Shown one piece after another: positions 61,931-64,000 of a stretch of DNA of 64,000 nucleotides (within the stretch, counting starts at the first letter, position 1; every line of letters begins with the position of its first letter). Origin of the DNA: Halorientalis sp. IM1011 (lineage in GTDB: Archaea > Halobacteriota > Halobacteria > Halobacteriales > Haloarculaceae); NCBI RefSeq assembly GCF_001989615.1, contig NZ_CP019067.1, positions 1,426,001 through 1,490,000 of the forward strand, given 5' to 3'. The notes below the pieces were generated by a model. It had not been told where the DNA came from. It searched no databases and saw nothing but the letters and a program-made list of their open reading frames with translations. Made by a program: the position numbers and the translations under genes.

Positions 61931-62332
61931 ATGGACGAGAAATACGAACGGGGGATCCTCCGCATCTCGGTCGTGTTCCTGCTGGCGGCCGTACTTCTCA
62001 TCCCGGTGGGCTACGCCGGGATCGGAGCGTCACCTATTCTGCCCGTCGGCTTCGCGGTTCTGGCCGCCGGACTCTACGTCGCCTGGCAGCGCAGCGACGA
62101 GTACGGGGCCTACCTCTCTGGACTCTGGCTCGGGCCCGTCCTCGCCGCCGTCGTGGCGATCGCTGGCTTCCTCATCGGCGCCACGCCCGGCGAACTCCAG
62201 GCGCTGGGCGGCATCGTCGGAATCGTGGGCGTGTTCAATCTCATCCTCCGCCCCGTCTACCGGGCCGTCCACTACGTCGTCGCCGGCGCGCTCCAGATCG
62301 GCCGCGAGATCCAGGAAGAACGCTCCTCCTAG
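61931..62332 (+). CDS. Four-TM membrane protein, uncharacterised
   Basis: 133 residues with four hydrophobic helices ([76 protein letters not shown]) and a charged C-terminus. Leaderless by promoter geometry (CATTTAGG, 27 bases upstream). Its stop overlaps the convergent trm1 stop in a CTAG. No family recognised. Confidence 0.7.
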   Translation: MDEKYERGILRISVVFLLAAVLLIPVGYAGIGASPILPVGFAVLAAGLYVAWQRSDEYGAYLSGLWLGPVLAAVVAIAGFLIGATPGELQALGGIVGIVGVFNLILRPVYRAVHYVVAGALQIGREIQEERSS

Positions 62333-63432
62333 GCCAGCGCCGCCTCGACCTCGGCCACGTCCGCCGTCGTCTTGAACGTCGTTCCCCCGTAGTGAGTTCT
62401 GGATGCCTCGTACCCCGCGTCCCGCAGTGCCGCGAGAAAGTCGTCCATCCCCACCGCCGACTCGTTCCACCGTTTGTAGAGCCGATGCTGGTCGTAGTGG
62501 GTCGGCGTCGATAGCTCCCCCTCGATGGTCGAGAGGAGGTCGCGTGCCCGGTCGGCGGTCCCGAACTCGTCGGTGACCGCCTCGCGGACGGCGGCGACGA
62601 ACTCGGGGTCGTGGGCGTCGCCGAGCCAGATCGGACCGGCGGTCTGGAGGTGGTGACCGCAGTTCGGGCAGTCCTCGCGCGGGTCGGCCAGCAGTCCACG
62701 TTCGTGCTCGCGGTAGAGACAGTGCTGGCAGTGATCGACGTGACCGAGTTCCTCAAGCAGGGCGTTCGCGGCCCGAGCGCCCTGCTCGACGTCGAGGTAC
62801 GTCCGGGCGTAGTGGTCGGTGACGTGGCTGAAGACGGGGCGGGCGGCCACGTCGAACTTCGCGGCGGTGCGGACCAGCGCCGAGAGCAGTACCCGGAGTC
62901 CCATCTCGGCGTGGTACTCGGTGTTGCGCGGGACCGCGCCGTACTTTCGGACGCCGCTCTCGAAGTGTGCGCCACACAGCGGCGCGGTGTCGGTCGCGGT
63001 GACACAGAGCAGCCCCTGCGCACTCCGGGCGGCGGCGTCGGCGAAGGGGATCGGCGTCCCGAACGGGTCCACGTCCACCACGTCGAAGCGCCGCTGGTGC
63101 ATCAGGACGTTCGCGTCCTCGTGGATCGTCTCCCCCGCCAGCCCGTTGCGCTCGAAGTTCGCCGCCGCGAGGTCGACGGCCTCGGGGTCCACGTCGCAGG
63201 TCGTGGCCGTCCAGCCGTCGGCCGCGGCCCGCACGCCCCGGATGCCGCTGGCGGCCGTCGCGTCGAGATAGGTGGTCGGCTCCGAATCCTCGCGCTCCCG
63301 GTAGGCCCGCAGCGTCGCCACCGTGAGGTCACGGTTGAGCTCCATCTCCGGGTTGTAGAACACCTCGCCCTCCTTCCCGTCGGTGGCTTCCCCGGGAACC
63401 TCGACGTCGACGCCGCCCTCCTCGATTCGCAT
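62329..63432 (-). CDS. trm1: tRNA (guanine26-N2)-dimethyltransferase
   Basis: 367 residues, typical archaeal size. It adds two methyl groups to G26 of tRNA using S-adenosylmethionine. AdoMet motif [15 protein letters not shown], acidic pair [12 protein letters not shown], catalytic [13 protein letters not shown], and a zinc site C-x2-C ... C-x2-C (CQHC, CPNC). The N-terminus [20 protein letters not shown] is characteristic. The frame is open upstream, but the ATG at 63432 gives this conserved start. Confidence 0.94.
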   Translation of the reverse strand: MRIEEGGVDVEVPGEATDGKEGEVFYNPEMELNRDLTVATLRAYREREDSEPTTYLDATAASGIRGVRAAADGWTATTCDVDPEAVDLAAANFERNGLAGETIHEDANVLMHQRRFDVVDVDPFGTPIPFADAAARSAQGLLCVTATDTAPLCGAHFESGVRKYGAVPRNTEYHAEMGLRVLLSALVRTAAKFDVAARPVFSHVTDHYARTYLDVEQGARAANALLEELGHVDHCQHCLYREHERGLLADPREDCPNCGHHLQTAGPIWLGDAHDPEFVAAVREAVTDEFGTADRARDLLSTIEGELSTPTHYDQHRLYKRWNESAVGMDDFLAALRDAGYEASRTHYGGTTFKTTADVAEVEAALA

Positions 63433-63467
63433 ACCGGGGGTCGCCGGGCCAGCACGAAAAGGGATGC

Positions 63468-63560
63468 GCTCCGCGCCGGATCGGATCCACTCCGACGCAG
63501 CGCTTCGCCGCTCACGGGCTCCGCCCGCTCGCGCGTTGGGAGCCGCTCCTCGCCTCGCGT
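63468..63560. repeat. Degenerate hairpin cluster upstream of trm1
   Basis: Shorter stems such as CGGGC-TCC-GCCCG (63515-63527) with GCTCACGGGC, GCGCTTCGC and GCGCTCCGCGC triloops. It looks like a weakened relative of the other hairpin clusters, lying between the divergent trm1 and SWIM-type genes. Confidence 0.45.
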
Positions 63561-63606
63561 CTCCCGCATCGAACCTGTTTTGACGGTCCGCCACTATTTC
63601 GCGGTC

Positions 63607-63954
63607 GTGACAGCGGTCGACGACTGGGTGGCCGCACTGGCCACCGCCGGCGAACTCACCCCGGAGAGCGTCGACCGTATCGTCTCCGTCCACGGCGAAC
63701 GCGGCCAGCGCGCCATCGAGGCCGTCGGCGAACACCGCGTCAAGGAGTACCGCGATTTCACCGTCGTCGTCGGCTACGAGGACGAGTACATCGTCGAGGA
63801 GGGAAACTGCACCTGCGCCGACTCGGAGTACAACTTAGACCCCGACGACCCGACCGAACTCTGCTGGCACGCGCTGGCCGTCCGCATCGCCGAGGCCATC
63901 GACGAGGTGGACCACCACGACATGTGGTACAGCGACGTGCGGGATTTCCTCTGA
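63607..63954 (+). CDS. Small SWIM-type zinc-finger protein
   Basis: 115 residues. An N-terminal helical part ([42 protein letters not shown]) precedes a SWIM-like motif CxC...CxH ([32 protein letters not shown]), which binds zinc and often DNA or protein partners. GTG start at 63607, 27 bases after a TTTTGA box, so leaderless. No partner gene is in view. Confidence 0.78.
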   Translation: MTAVDDWVAALATAGELTPESVDRIVSVHGERGQRAIEAVGEHRVKEYRDFTVVVGYEDEYIVEEGNCTCADSEYNLDPDDPTELCWHALAVRIAEAIDEVDHHDMWYSDVRDFL

Positions 63955-63967
63955 TTTTTCGCCCCAG

Positions 63968-63974
63968 TTTATAA
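63968..63974 (+). promoter_or_regulatory. TATA-like box at window end
   Basis: TTTATAA at 63968-63974 predicts a transcript beginning near 63998, so the next plus-strand gene probably starts at or just beyond the window edge. Confidence 0.35.
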
Positions 63975-64000
63975 CTGCCGAGAGGCCGTCCTGAAGACCA

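Noticed and set aside
62605-63954. Long plus-strand frame covering trm1 and joined to the SWIM-type protein
   Set aside because: The part opposite trm1 is a shadow frame. The small SWIM gene has its own GTG start and promoter box at 63607.

Overview
The window is chromosomal DNA of an extremely halophilic archaeon (class Halobacteria). The evidence is a high-GC, strongly acidic proteome, mostly leaderless genes with a TATA-like box about 27 bases before the start codon, and markers such as a thermosome subunit, PGF-CTERM surface proteins, a bacterio-opsin-activator-type (HTH_10) sensor, DUF7344 regulators and an archaeal Trm1. I would not name a genus. Coding density is high. There is one tRNA and no rRNA, CRISPR array or intact insertion sequence.

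Layout. 1-9.9 kb: end of an unknown gene, thiolase, four-repeat LEA14-like protein, ZIP metal transporter, a DUF7344 regulator, a PAS/GAF/HTH_10 sensor and a family 4 uracil-DNA glycosylase. 10-17.8 kb: ileS, prs, an SMR exporter, a beta-propeller protein, a formate/nitrite-type transporter and hemL. 18-27.8 kb: nitrogen assimilation, with nasA, a crippled narK remnant, intact narK, nirA, an MscS channel and the operon amt-glnK-lrp. A second lrp lies divergent to glnA at 57.6-59.6 kb. Together these genes import nitrate, reduce it to ammonium, import ammonium, sense nitrogen status and fix it as glutamine. 28-34 kb: an overlapping four-gene DUF4129/DUF7269/DUF58/DUF7519 cluster, hemB and a sequon-rich LssY-like membrane protein. 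34-43.5 kb: PH-domain protein, membrane Fe-S oxidoreductase, CMI4-like protein, solo Cas4-like protein, threonine dehydratase, patatin, SDR and RidA. 43.5-49 kb: tRNA-Ser with a decayed second 3' end, membrane proteins, an epoxide-hydrolase-like enzyme and the thermosome.

49-57.6 kb is the most unusual part. A Tat-exported PhoX-type phosphatase carries a cohesin-like domain and a two-repeat dockerin. Directly downstream, an archaeosortase-anchored protein carries the same cohesin-like fold, which suggests a small surface-docked enzyme complex. A further PGF-CTERM surface protein follows after AEC, MATE and TetR genes. 59.6-64 kb: PAP2 phosphatase, BrkB-family protein, membrane protein, Trm1 and a SWIM-type zinc protein.

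A second theme is a family of small palindromes with 3-nt loops or an 11-nt GARCGRAGYGA loop. They cluster in at least six intergenic sites, recur in frame inside ileS and nirA, and interrupt the duplicated tRNA-Ser 3' end.
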